64,000 bases of DNA from Agelas oroides (taxonomy: Eukaryota; Porifera; Demospongiae; Agelasida; Agelasidae): positions 3,022,304 to 3,086,303 of the forward strand of contig OX422185.1 of the NCBI GenBank assembly GCA_949130485.1. Reading direction: 5' to 3'. Positions 49,014-58,426 of this stretch are shown here, piece after piece; position 1 is the stretch's first letter, and each line of letters opens with the position of its first letter. Position numbers and translations under genes: made by a program. The notes under the pieces are model-generated. The model saw nothing but the letters and a program-made list of their open reading frames with translations, was not told where the DNA came from and did not search any database.

Positions 49014-49552
49014 TCTTCTTGAAGCAACCTCCAACAATCGAGTATATTGTAGCACCAGATCCAGATGTCATTTGTTTTGATGTGCGAGTCTCTAGCATGT
49101 ATTCTCCCGAGTCTCTTCCTCTTCCGCTTCCTCTTCCTCTTCCGCGCTGGTGAGGGCTGTCTCCGGTGCTTTTCGTAACTAGTTGTCCACGATTCACATT
49201 TAATTGCATGAATAGTAGTGCATTATTTTCTTTACCTATGTGGAAGGCCCCCCTCATGCAGTTGTTCTTTCGTGGGGTATGTCGCAAGAAGAACTGAGAG
49301 TAGCGAGTCCAAACGTAAAAGCGGTCACAACCACAGTCGTGGTCGGATTTAGCCGACAGGTAGCCTAGTCTCGTGCCCAGACCGTGACGTCACGTCAACT
49401 GGATTGTGAATTCAAAAGCGCTCTAGTAAACAGCGAACTCCTAGACAGCCTACTCGTGCTCCTTTCGATAGATACAATAGCCTAGTCTACACACGGCAGC
49501 TAGGGTTGCCCGATCAATGTCCATTTCGCAAGTAGATCGTTGGAACCAGGTC
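49014..49552. other. 5' flank of gene D
   Basis: Probable 5' UTR and promoter region of gene D (minus strand). The first tens of bases (gcttcaagaag) and a block near 49150-49200 are shared with the gene C upstream region. Lone MITE ends occur near 49303 and 49370. No TATA box could be assigned. Confidence 0.4.
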
Positions 49553-49654
49553 TAGTCTCGCAAGCCAGACCCTTTCCGCGCAGCGCCGATCGCTTTCAGA
49601 ATGCGGCTGAAAGCGATCGGCGCTGCGCGGAAAGGGGTCTGGCTTGCGAGACTA
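49553..49654. mobile_element. Near-perfect hairpin element of 102 bp
   Basis: Two 47- to 48-bp arms starting tagtctcgcaagccagaccc are inverse copies apart from one missing C, with a loop of about 6 bases (aatgcgg). Flanks aaccaggtc and catcaggtc agree at 7 of 9 positions. Same end family as 50178-51198 and 52553-52948. Confidence 0.85.
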
Positions 49655-50087
49655 CATCAGGTCATCCATGAGAGAAGCCGCATCTGCAGAATTGTGCATG
49701 CGTAAGTGGTGACCTTGAACTAATCAAATTGATGTTTCTGCGAACGGGCCTACTCGGAAACAATGAATTTACTTACCATGGCCTAAGTTAAAAGTTAAAG
49801 CAGTGTACATGTAAGGCCACTCCAAGTTGTACTGCTGTTTCTGGTTCGTGGGATTCCCCTGCTATGCGCGGGCAGGCGGTACATCAGCAACACAATTAGC
49901 AATGAAAACAGAAATTGCCAGTATAAACAAACACTCAAACACCCTCAGGAGCAAAACACTTAGAAGCAAATACAAAATCAGTGGCCGTACTACGGGGGAG
50001 CGGAGGGGGGCGTAAGTATACCATTGCCGCCGGCCTTGCCTATACCTTTTACCTACTAAACGAAACATACATTTGTACACAACTCAT

Positions 50088-50094
50088 AAGCCAT
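50088..50094 (-). other. Orphan first exon relic of the death-domain family
   Basis: ATGGCTT followed by atgagttgtgtac: the same block as 34382-34388 and the first exons of genes C and D, but the donor GT has become AT. Flanks (gtttcaagaacaagaagt) are conserved, so it is a dead copy. Confidence 0.5.
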
Positions 50095-50359
50095 ACTTCT
50101 TGTTCTTGAAACAACCCTACACATAGTCTCGCAAGCCACACCCTACCAAAAAACAGTGCAGCTGTTTGTGTAGAACCTAGTCTCGTTCCCAGACCCTCCT
50201 CCAAAGAGGAAAGGAGGGTCTGGCGAATATAGTACAACATCACACTATGGGCTAGCTGTGGACCATACCGCAATGTGTACATAGTGATGCATTAATTAAG
50301 TGGGCATGGGTGTCAAGTAAGTGTTTACAGCCGCACCTACACCACGTGTACTATTGACT

Positions 50360-50790
50360 ATGGCTACTGCGGCCGGTGGTCTCAAGAAGAACACAGAACC
50401 TTGCCATTTATGCAGGCGTGCTATACACGACAACAGGAACCGGAGAACGCTGGGCTCCAGAACGTCTGAGTGCGCTACTACTGCTATAGACGGTGTGTGT
50501 TCTGAGCTCGGACAATGCAGAAACGACTTCGAGCTGCGGTCAGTGTGCAAGCCATGTTTCCAGGACCTTGAGGGTTTGGGCAAGGCAGAGGCGAAGGTTG
50601 CGCTACTAAGGGCACGTTCTCTTGGTTTTCTGCGGCCGAGAGCATCAATCGGCTTATCTCCAAGTCCTGCTAAGCGGACGGCTAGCGGCTCCCGCATCGC
50701 GGTTACACCGACCCGTCCTGGCCGCAAGCCAGCAAAGCGCATAGCCAGCGATTCTCCCATCGCGGTACCCCGAGTGCTCGGTCTTGAAGG
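50360..50790 (+). CDS. Zinc-binding domain exon inside the TIR element
   Basis: From ATGGCTACTGCG the frame reads TEPCHLCRRAIHDNRN, then CATTAIDGVC, SVCKPCFQDLEGL and a basic region with a repeated AKR.ASGSRIAV / AKRIASDSPIAV motif. Paired CxxC motifs suggest zinc binding, like the exon at 27.8 kb. The true 3' edge is unclear: the frame stays open into the opposite-strand helicase exon, where it is probably only a shadow. No further exons seen; likely a captured or first-exon fragment. Confidence 0.5.
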
Positions 50791-50794
50791 CGAG

Positions 50795-50980
50795 AGGAAG
50801 ACAGCCATAACAGAAAGATTTTCCACTGCCAGTTGGCAACGACACGAATACATCCTGTCCTCTCAAAAATTCTCTCGCTGCTTCCAGCTGCTCGTCTCGA
50901 ACATCCAGATAACCGAGTCGTCCAAAAGCCTCTCTCACTGCAGACTCAATCTCCGACACACTCCACTCTCTACTCGCCAT
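50795..50980 (-). CDS. RecQ-like helicase N-terminal fragment
   Basis: From ATGGCGAGTAGA the minus strand reads REWSVSEIESAVREAFGRLG, then RDEQLEAAREFLRGQDVF and VSLPTGSGKSFCYGCLPLAF. The first part matches the RecQ Q-motif region and the second its Walker A (PTGSGKS). After that the frame loses family resemblance, so the rest of the helicase (DEAH box and beyond) is absent. It lies wholly inside the TIR element and faces the zinc-binding exon tail to tail. Probably a captured first exon, not a working enzyme. Confidence 0.7.
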
Positions 50981-51207
50981 TTTTTTTCGCCCGTTGACGC
51001 AACACGTGCGATAATTAAGAGGGTGTTATCATAGATAATAGAGTCGACTCTATTATCTATGGTGTTATATAAACGGTAGGTGTCTGACCAATCAAATCGC
51101 TCCGCCGAAATTCCGCGGAGGTACAAAAATGTTGTACTATATTCACCAGACCCCCCTTTCCTCTTGGAGTGTTGAAGGGGGGTCTGGGGACAAGACTATG
51201 TAGAACC

Positions 51208-51720
51208 TTACATCCCCAGGAAGCACCACAAAGCTTCAAAACTGCTTGTGCACACAGCTGCAATTCAAATAAGGGTGGAAAGTTGACTTTTATGAGAGCA
51301 ATTATAACCACATAATGAGATTCACTGGCCTGAACAGCTTGCAGGGTCTACGCAAGCAGCGGTAGGAAATTGGTATAATAGCCCCGTTTTAGCAAATGTC
51401 AGAGAACTAGTGTACCTACCTGCATGCCTTTGTAGATGTTTCAGAAGCAAGTTCCTGCCCAATTTAATATTATTCTAGTTGAAGAATTTTCAATGTAATT
51501 TTCAATGTTATTATTTTCAGGCCTCTCCCATTTTTTACTCGGTTTGATGCTTGAATACAAATCAAAGAGAGAAAAAATGAGTGGAATGAGGCTAGGAAAC
51601 TGGGAGTTGTTGACATGCCTGTAATCACTGTAGGTGCTTTTTCTGGTGAAAATGCCCACACTGTAGTGGGCAGGGCAACCCACAATTCAGTCTACTTAAG
51701 AATTGAATTTATGACGTATG
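51208..51720. other. Stretch without recognisable gene
   Basis: Nothing supported; overlapping frames at 51441-51685 show no domain. Confidence 0.35.
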
Positions 51721-51817
51721 TACTAGTCTTGTTCCCAGGCTGTTCCCAGGCTTTCCCCATGCATGAACGAAAAGCTGGATGGGGGGCTGGAAACCCAAAC
51801 TCCTACATTATCTGTTC

Positions 51818-52225
51818 CATCCCAGGCTCCCCTGGACACATTATGCACTTTGTCCAAGAAACACAAATTGTGTCCAAGACCCCCTTGGACACAATTTGTG
51901 TTTCAACCCAGACCCCCCTGGACACAATTTGTGACTTGAGCTGGACCCCCCTTGGACACATTATCTTTGCCATCCCAGACTCCCCTGGACACCTAATGTG
52001 ATTTGTCCAAGACCCCCTTGGACATAATTTGTGTTTCAGCCCAGACCCCCCTGGACACAATTTGTGATTTGAGCCGGACCCCCCTTGGACACATTATATT
52101 TGCCATCCCAGACTCCCCTGGACACAATATGAGTTTTGGCTAAGACCCCCTAGGGCACAATTTGGGTTTCAGCCCAAACCCCCCTGGACACAATTCGTGA
52201 TTTGAGCTGGACCCCCTTGGACACA
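51818..52225 (-). repeat. Minisatellite of about 30-36 bp units
   Basis: Repeats of cccctggacacaatttgtg and ccccttggacacattat, with unit types cycling in a longer pattern. On the minus strand most units stay in frame (CPGGSG, CPRGSW, CPGESG, CPRGVQ). Confidence 0.8.
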
Positions 52226-52384
52226 TTAATTTCTTAGCCCCTCAACGTAATTAACAGTCTTCCGAGGGGGGTGTATGCTTATTAAATGGAATAGCCCGTT
52301 GGAGACTGCGCTTGCGAACAGCAGGAGCTGTGTGTTCTCCTCAACAGGTAAGGCAGCTTATAGATTTAGTGATTTTTTACTTTA

Positions 52385-52520
52385 CGTGTAAATGAGAGAG
52401 GGTAGCTTATTGGATATACTGGGATGGGGACAAGGATTGACTCCTGAAAGTGGCCAGATGTGGTAAGAAGTCTCTTGTGTATGAATACAAGAGACTTCTT
52501 ACCACATCTGGCCACTTTTG
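52385..52520 (+). repeat. Repeat copy with hairpin, empty-site partner of 24.5-25.0 kb
   Basis: Contains ggtaagaagtctcttgtgta paired with acaagagacttcttacc (52464-52504), and actcctgaaagtggccag, which in the 24.5 kb copy is interrupted by the TA-flanked MITE. Confidence 0.7.
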
Positions 52521-52552
52521 TCTGCTCCCCAAACCTCCTGGTAGATTGTGAG

Positions 52553-52948
52553 TAGTCTTGCAAACCCGACCCACTTCCATAAGAGAAGGGAACGGTCTAG
52601 TGAACTGCGTATACAAGCCATGTCCCACTGGAATGCAATTAGCTGGATGACATAACCAGATTTCAAACAATGCACTCTTGAATTACCTGTTGCGGAGTAA
52701 GCACGCTCGCCGAGAAGTATAGTCGAAGTGTTTTATACAGCTTCTGTAGTAGTAGAAAAGATTCCCTAGCTCTCTTTTGCCTTTTTCAAGACTGCTATTG
52801 CTACCCAAACAGTGACATAATGCGTCATGTAACAAAATACTGCGATGTGATTGTACCACACTGTACAGTGCGGCGGGACACAGCTTGTATACGCTGTTCA
52901 CCAGACTCTTCCCTTCTCTTGCGGAAGTGGGTCGGGCTTGCGAGACTA
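52553..52948. mobile_element. MITE with TAGTCTTGC ends and 9-bp duplication
   Basis: Inverted ends of about 70 bp (tagtcttgcaaacccgaccc / gggtcgggcttgcgagacta) and a perfect 9-bp target duplication gattgtgag at 52544-52552 and 52949-52957. No coding capacity. Same family as the element at 50178. Confidence 0.9.
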
Positions 52949-53281
52949 GATTGTGAGTGTGGAAAGGAAGGATTTCATAGCACTGATAGGATGCAATGAT
53001 TGCAATCTTGGTCCACTGTATTGCATCAAGTATTCATGGGTTGTGCATTCTTAGGCTGTGTCCTATGCAAGCTAGCAGTAGAGTTATGATGCGTAAGATG
53101 TTTGTGTAATGAGCTGTTTAACACTGCATGCCACAGATAAGTAGCTTCACACAATCAATAAGTGATTGCGTAAAGCTACTTATCTGAATAGCTTGCATCA
53201 CCTGACTTGTTACATCACTAGCTAGATTCTATAATGTAGCTATACGATTTTGTATTGATACTTGGAAACAGTCTACATATT

Positions 53282-53578
53282 TCAGGAAGTGAAAAGCTGG
53301 CAGTCAGTGGGAATCACCTGCCACTGAGCTACAACAGCTGGTGTGGATTGCCTTGGCAGCCACTCTGCATGAACTGTCAGAACTCCATTAAATGTTGACT
53401 GGAAAATTCTTTCCATCAGAAAAGAATCCATTCTGAGTGGTTTTCTCTTAGATGCTTGATGTTCTAAGCATTTTGAATGAGAAAACCACTGAGCATTGGG
53501 TCTCTCCTGCATGATTTGACCCCTAATGCAGTCCCGACAGCACATGCTGAATGGTTGCTGGGTATACAATTGAAGCAT
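53282..53578 (-). CDS. Unidentified 98-residue frame (copy B)
   Basis: Second copy of the frame at 36054-36350, one residue different (MLQLY against MLHLY). No recognised domain; weak evidence for a real gene. Confidence 0.25.
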   Translation of the reverse strand: MLQLYTQQPFSMCCRDCIRGQIMQERPNAQWFSHSKCLEHQASKRKPLRMDSFLMERIFQSTFNGVLTVHAEWLPRQSTPAVVAQWQVIPTDCQLFTS

Positions 53579-54129
53579 TCAGTACAAACTGTGCAGTAAC
53601 ATATAGAGTACTGTGAGGGCTTGTGGTTGTCCAGTAAATTGTCATAGCTCAGAACCAGATTACTGGCAGCTCAAGCCAGGTGTCCTATTTCGATAAATCC
53701 CTGGTGACTGCCAGCAGTTCATTTTCATCTTATAACATTTATTCCATTACCTATATCAGACCACTGAAGTGTTTATTAATACTAACAGTTTGTTGTCTGC
53801 ATGGTTTGTTTTCCATGTGATTTACATCTAGAGTGTGAGGATGAGAGTAACTGTGAAACATTCACATGTACCTTGCATAGTGTAAGCTCTGTTGTTGCAA
53901 CAAAACATGTTAGAAAAGGTTGAGCTCGAGCCATAAGCTTCTCAAATACCAAGAATCAATTGCAAAGGCTAAAACTTATCCACATAAATATATACAGGAA
54001 GCAGGATATTCAGCATCATTCAGCCATCATTCAGCATCATTCCAAAAAAACTTCAAGATAAATAGCAAATTGAATGATTTTGTTGGTATTTGTGTCTGAT
54101 AGCTAGTGACTACTTCTTGATGCCTACTC

Positions 54130-54265
54130 ATAGAGTAAGAATATTAGCTCCCAGCTGTGATGCTGTTCAGTGCTAGGCCATGCTCCAGTTTCCACAAGCC
54201 CATGCACAGTAGACAGCAGTATATCTAGTAATGCAACAACAACTACCACACACGAGATCAAACTC
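54130..54265 (-). pseudogene. Relic of a membrane-hairpin exon (copy B)
   Basis: Duplicate of the relic at 36905-37040; same resemblance to the hairpin exon of genes E and F. Confidence 0.5.
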
Positions 54266-55369
54266 CGAGGATTCTCATGGATTTACATGTATTTTTTGGT
54301 TGCTACAGTCATAGTACGTAAAGTCTCTTAAGGGACAGTGCATATATAAAAGTGACCCCTATCAAGTAATATGAAAATCGTTACTGGTTGCAGCATGTGA
54401 AACATATATAGTCCACTGCAGATGAAACCAACGACTACACAGGTTCCTCTTCAACTTTTGTCACATATATTATACCATACAGTGTGCAGCAAACAATGTT
54501 GCATGAAGAGAGCTTGGGAACATGGCTATGAATCTTAGTGCATAAAATAAGTGACTAAACACATTGAGTTGTTTTAGTGAGCTCACAATAGCTACAGAGC
54601 AGATATTCTTTTGTATACTAGCTAATCTTACAAGCCAAATTAATGTGACTATCTGCTGGCTAATAGCTATATTATCAGTATGCTACTATCCATGAACTGG
54701 GTCTTCTTCAATCCAGACTTGTTTTTAACATGAAGTAAGCCCACTTGCAATCGAGCTATGTGGATTTGCTCTATAGATGCAGCCAGAAAGTTTATCTTTA
54801 TGATCAGTTTCTCATAAACTCAACTTCATCTACCAACTACCCAACCTAAAACTTTGAAGTGGCCAGGTTGACCACCAACCCATTTTACTGCGATATATTA
54901 CACACCTCAGGGCCATGATGGCAACCCTGCAACTATCTTAGTACAACTGACCAATCCCACCATGCAGAGTACGCATCCACAGACTTATGAACCAATCAAT
55001 TAACAGGGATTGCTGTGTGTTCTCTAAATGTTGACCAGAGATGTATAGGCAAGCTAATAACTAGGAGTTCTGAACTATGAGAGGTTTCTGACACTATCAC
55101 CAGCAAAACCCATTTCAAGCTAGAAGTGACTCAGCATGCTAAGTCCTTTGTATAGTTGTCATATTTGAGAAAACCATGCAGTATACTACCTGGCCAATTT
55201 TCACAAAGAAAGACAAGGAGGAAGCTGTGTAAAGGCAGCATTTCTCCACAAATATAGGCAATATGAATCACTGCCACCAAGCTATAGGCATACAGTCTAC
55301 CTAATTTTATAGTATGACTATCAGTATTAGAATATTCCTTGTGTACTTCATCAATCTTGTCATCACTTT

Positions 55370-57400
55370 TTACTAAGGCCTTTTTAATAACCTAAGTCTC
55401 TGATCAACAAGATGCTGCATATTTGCATTTAACTTTCCTTGATCATGTACGTTTTTGGCTTCTTCAAGATAGTGCATGGCTTTAGGGTATTGCTTCCATA
55501 TGTGTAAGTCACAAAGAGTACAATAGTATCGTCCTGTATAAAAGTTGCCTTATTTGGCATTGTATCCAGTGACACACTGTTGAGGCATTTCAGGGCTGGG
55601 CCAGTACTGTTTTGGTGGGGGTTTATCTGTTATCAGTTCTGATCTCAAGTGAAATGATGCTTTCATTGCAAGGAAACTGCAGATGGCAGTTTTCTCATAT
55701 TCTTTCATGTACTTTGCATGTTCCAGAAGTAGTTCATACTCTTTTTCAGTTGCAGCATTATTAAACCTTCACTTTGCCCATGACGTGTACTCCAATGCCT
55801 TATCATCATTACTCTGGACATACTGCATGAATGCCAAGTGCCTTAGAACCCTTCCTTGTAAGAGTAAACCATTTTCACACTCTAGTTTAGATGCTTTCTT
55901 CCAAGCAGATTTGAACAATTTTGGGGGATATTCATAGCTTTCATGAACATACAATGATAAAGCTTCCCAGCACAATGCAAAAACTTTGATGTCAGGAGCG
56001 GTACTTTTTAAAACAATTACTAACTTTGAAAGTTGTTGAATCTGTTCATAATCAGGGGATAGATACAACTTTGTGAACTGTTTTTCAAGCTTGTGGTATT
56101 TAGCAGATAATAAAGGACCAGTATACCTGAGGAGCTGGGGCTCTTTTATCCTTACTTCTGACCACTCAATTGACACTGGCTTTCTGTTGATAATTTGGAC
56201 AATACAATCTTCACAGTTCCACATATACTCAACCCCTTCTGAGTCAACTATGGAATGAATTGAGAGCTGAGTGACACAAATTGTACCAGGCTGGTAGAAA
56301 CAGAAGATAAGTAAGTTTGCCTATATAGCTTGCTTGGTTTGCTTTCTATGTGATACCAAGGGTGGAGAGGAGAATTATGTGTTTGATATTGAACAAATAA
56401 AAGTTTCATCGCTATGTAGCAGAATAATGTCCTGCAATAAAGTGAATTCTGGAGGTTTCTCACCATGTAACAGTAGTATACAGTCAAGAGGTTGTTGTGT
56501 TGCAGTATCCACAATAGTCACAGTACGTGGGAGAAAACTGTTCATCTGTCTTCATCTGTCGTGTGTGACATTCATCTTTGGCTATGGCAAATATTGTTTG
56601 AGGAAGTTGATAGATTGAAACTCTTACTTGAGTGTGCTGAGGAAGGCTAAAAATATCCATAGAATCAATACTTTCTTGTCTTGTCTCTGGACATAGTCTG
56701 GAATGATGTGGACATTTAGGTTTTTCGTGTTTTTCATTTTTGTTTGTACCTATCTGGCTGTGTCACCCAGGACTTCTTGATGACTACTGCAGTAAGTACA
56801 CCAACTGCAGCTGTGATGCTGTACAATGCCAGGTCAAGCTCCAGTTTCCACACACTGTCCACAACTGACAGCAGTAGCAATGCAACACCAACTGCCACAC
56901 ATGCAGAGAAAATGTTGTCAATAATCCAAATGTGCCCTTTGCATACAGAGATGGTTTGTGACTGCTGAATTGACACTGATTCAGGGGATGCATACACGCT
57001 ACTCTATATATCTTGTGCCCATATATGGGAAGCTACTTAGGAATGGGTTAGCAACATGTATATATAATTATTTTGGTTAGTTTCCTCAAGTTACACCACT
57101 GCACTTGTCATAGCACTTGATGTTTCACCCCTATACTTGGTATACAGTTCAATGTTAAACTGCTTCAATGCTAATTAGCTGTGATAAACATTACTGATAT
57201 GCCATGTCAGACTACATTTGATCTACTGTTCAAATTTTGCGACCATCTTCCTCAGCCCTTTACTATACAGTGTCCTTCCATCAGTACATCAATATAGCTT
57301 GCAAACATGTTGCAATGAATTTAGCAATTCAACAGTCCCATGTTACCTGAATATGTCTGTGGAAAGACATACGGCGGAGAGGAGATGATCACTCCATGAA
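55370..57400 (-). pseudogene. Gene E: decayed member of the membrane-hairpin family
   Basis: A 54-nt linker exon (57400-57347, VHGVIISSPPYVFPQTYS) has good splice sites and matches the linker exon of gene F in position and phase. Next comes a hairpin region (VAVGVALLLLSVVDSVWKLE, YSITAAVGVLTAVVI, about 56980-56740), then MDIFSLPQHTQV, then a helical part (KEPQLLRYTGPLLSAKYHK, VQSNDDKALEYTSWA) and a C-terminal remnant near 55370-55680. The frame changes several times between 56700 and 56200 and again near 55770, and part of the helical region is missing. No death-domain exon lies upstream; a SINE is found there instead. Probably a pseudogene. Confidence 0.65.
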
Positions 57401-57624
57401 CTACAGCAATATAAACAATGCATCTGTGATCTAATGCCTAGCTGGATTAATCGCCAATTTAAATGTTTATATTATGCACATGCCATCTGTACTCATTGGA
57501 TTTTGCATCTCAGATCTACCTAGTGTGTATTATGAATACAATTTGATATAGCAAATAATTATGATTTATTATGACTAACCAAAAGTTGCTGACATATGAG
57601 GCAACTATGCAATGTGATATTTAT

Positions 57625-57905
57625 AGGAAGAGGGTTGCTGGTGGCCTATTGCTTAAGGCACTGGGCTGCGGATTGAAAGGTCCAGGGTTTCAGTCCCACA
57701 TGCAGCAGAGATTTATTTTTTCTTCTGGGTGTACTCAGCCCTACCTCAAAAATTGAGTAGAAGGTTTTCCTTCGTGTCCTTTGGAGGGTATGCTAAGCCG
57801 TCGGTCCCGGGGAACTCCTTAAAATTAGCCTAAGTGCTATTTGGGATTTCCCCATTAACTGGGTCTTCCCAGGTAAACCATAACAAAAAAATAATAATAA
57901 AAAAA
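57625..57905 (+). mobile_element. tRNA-derived SINE
   Basis: The head has a pol III A box (tggcctattgcttaagg) and a B box (ggtccagggtttcagtccc) at about 57634-57697, spaced as in a tRNA. The body includes aagccgtcggtcccgggga, and the tail is A-rich (aaaaaaataataataaaaaa). The tRNA part does not fold as a functional tRNA by eye. Confidence 0.75.
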
Positions 57906-57967
57906 AGCTGAAACAATATATCACTGTAGGAAAAATGGTAATGTTGACCCTTCTTGGTTAGCTTAGT

Positions 57968-58024
57968 TCCCCCCCCCCCCCCCCCCCCGCCCTTCTTCCT
58001 CCCCCTCCCACTAAAAAAAAAAAG
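57968..58024. repeat. C-run and A-run next to gene F
   Basis: A run of about 20 C, then ccttcttcctccccctccca and a run of about 11 A. The second half matches 39925-39960, where copy A resumes after its deletion; the C-run is found only here. Confidence 0.8.
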
Positions 58025-58426
58025 AGCTGAAACCCACACCTTTTATCATTGGGCAACTTCATTAGCAAAGCAATGTTCTGAAAATGTAGTCATGTTATTT
58101 TGTTTTTGCAATGTAATGGTGCAGGCAAGATGTAGGTAAAACATGTTGACTTGCAATTTAACACCCTTGGGTATATTATATACAGTTCAAATCTGCTGGA
58201 TCATGGACAATGGAAATCGAAGGAAGGGGCGGGCATGCAAGTGGTTGCAATGGATTAAAATGACAGACAACAGTTCTCTTCACTAGTGGGACCCACAACA
58301 GTTTGATGCGTGTATTGCATAGATAACAGTACACCAACCAACAACTGCATAAAAATACAGAGACATTGACAAACATTAACAACCGGTATTATCATTAGAA
58401 CCGATAAAAAAAACTGTAAGGTATAA

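Larger units (their letters stand above)
50178..51198. mobile_element. TIR transposon carrying two gene fragments
   Basis: Inverted ends of about 65 bp (tagtctcgttcccagaccct / gggtctggggacaagacta, continuing to gaatatagtacaacat) enclose 1021 bp. A perfect 9-bp target duplication tgtagaacc lies at 50169-50177 and 51199-51207. The inside holds two converging gene fragments rather than a transposase. A 9-bp duplication is typical of MULEs, so this resembles a Pack-MULE; the superfamily is inferred. Confidence 0.85.
53001..55805. repeat. Segmental duplication, copy B
   Basis: Near-identical to 35678-39925 but with one 25-bp satellite unit in place of about fifty, and one copy of the 98-bp unit. 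Gene E continues beyond it. Confidence 0.85.

Noticed and set aside
52683-52901. Minus-strand frame of 72 codons
   Set aside because: It lies inside a MITE with 9-bp target duplications and has no domain.
57634-57700. tRNA gene
   Set aside because: A and B boxes are present, but an A-rich tail and non-tRNA body follow, as in a SINE.
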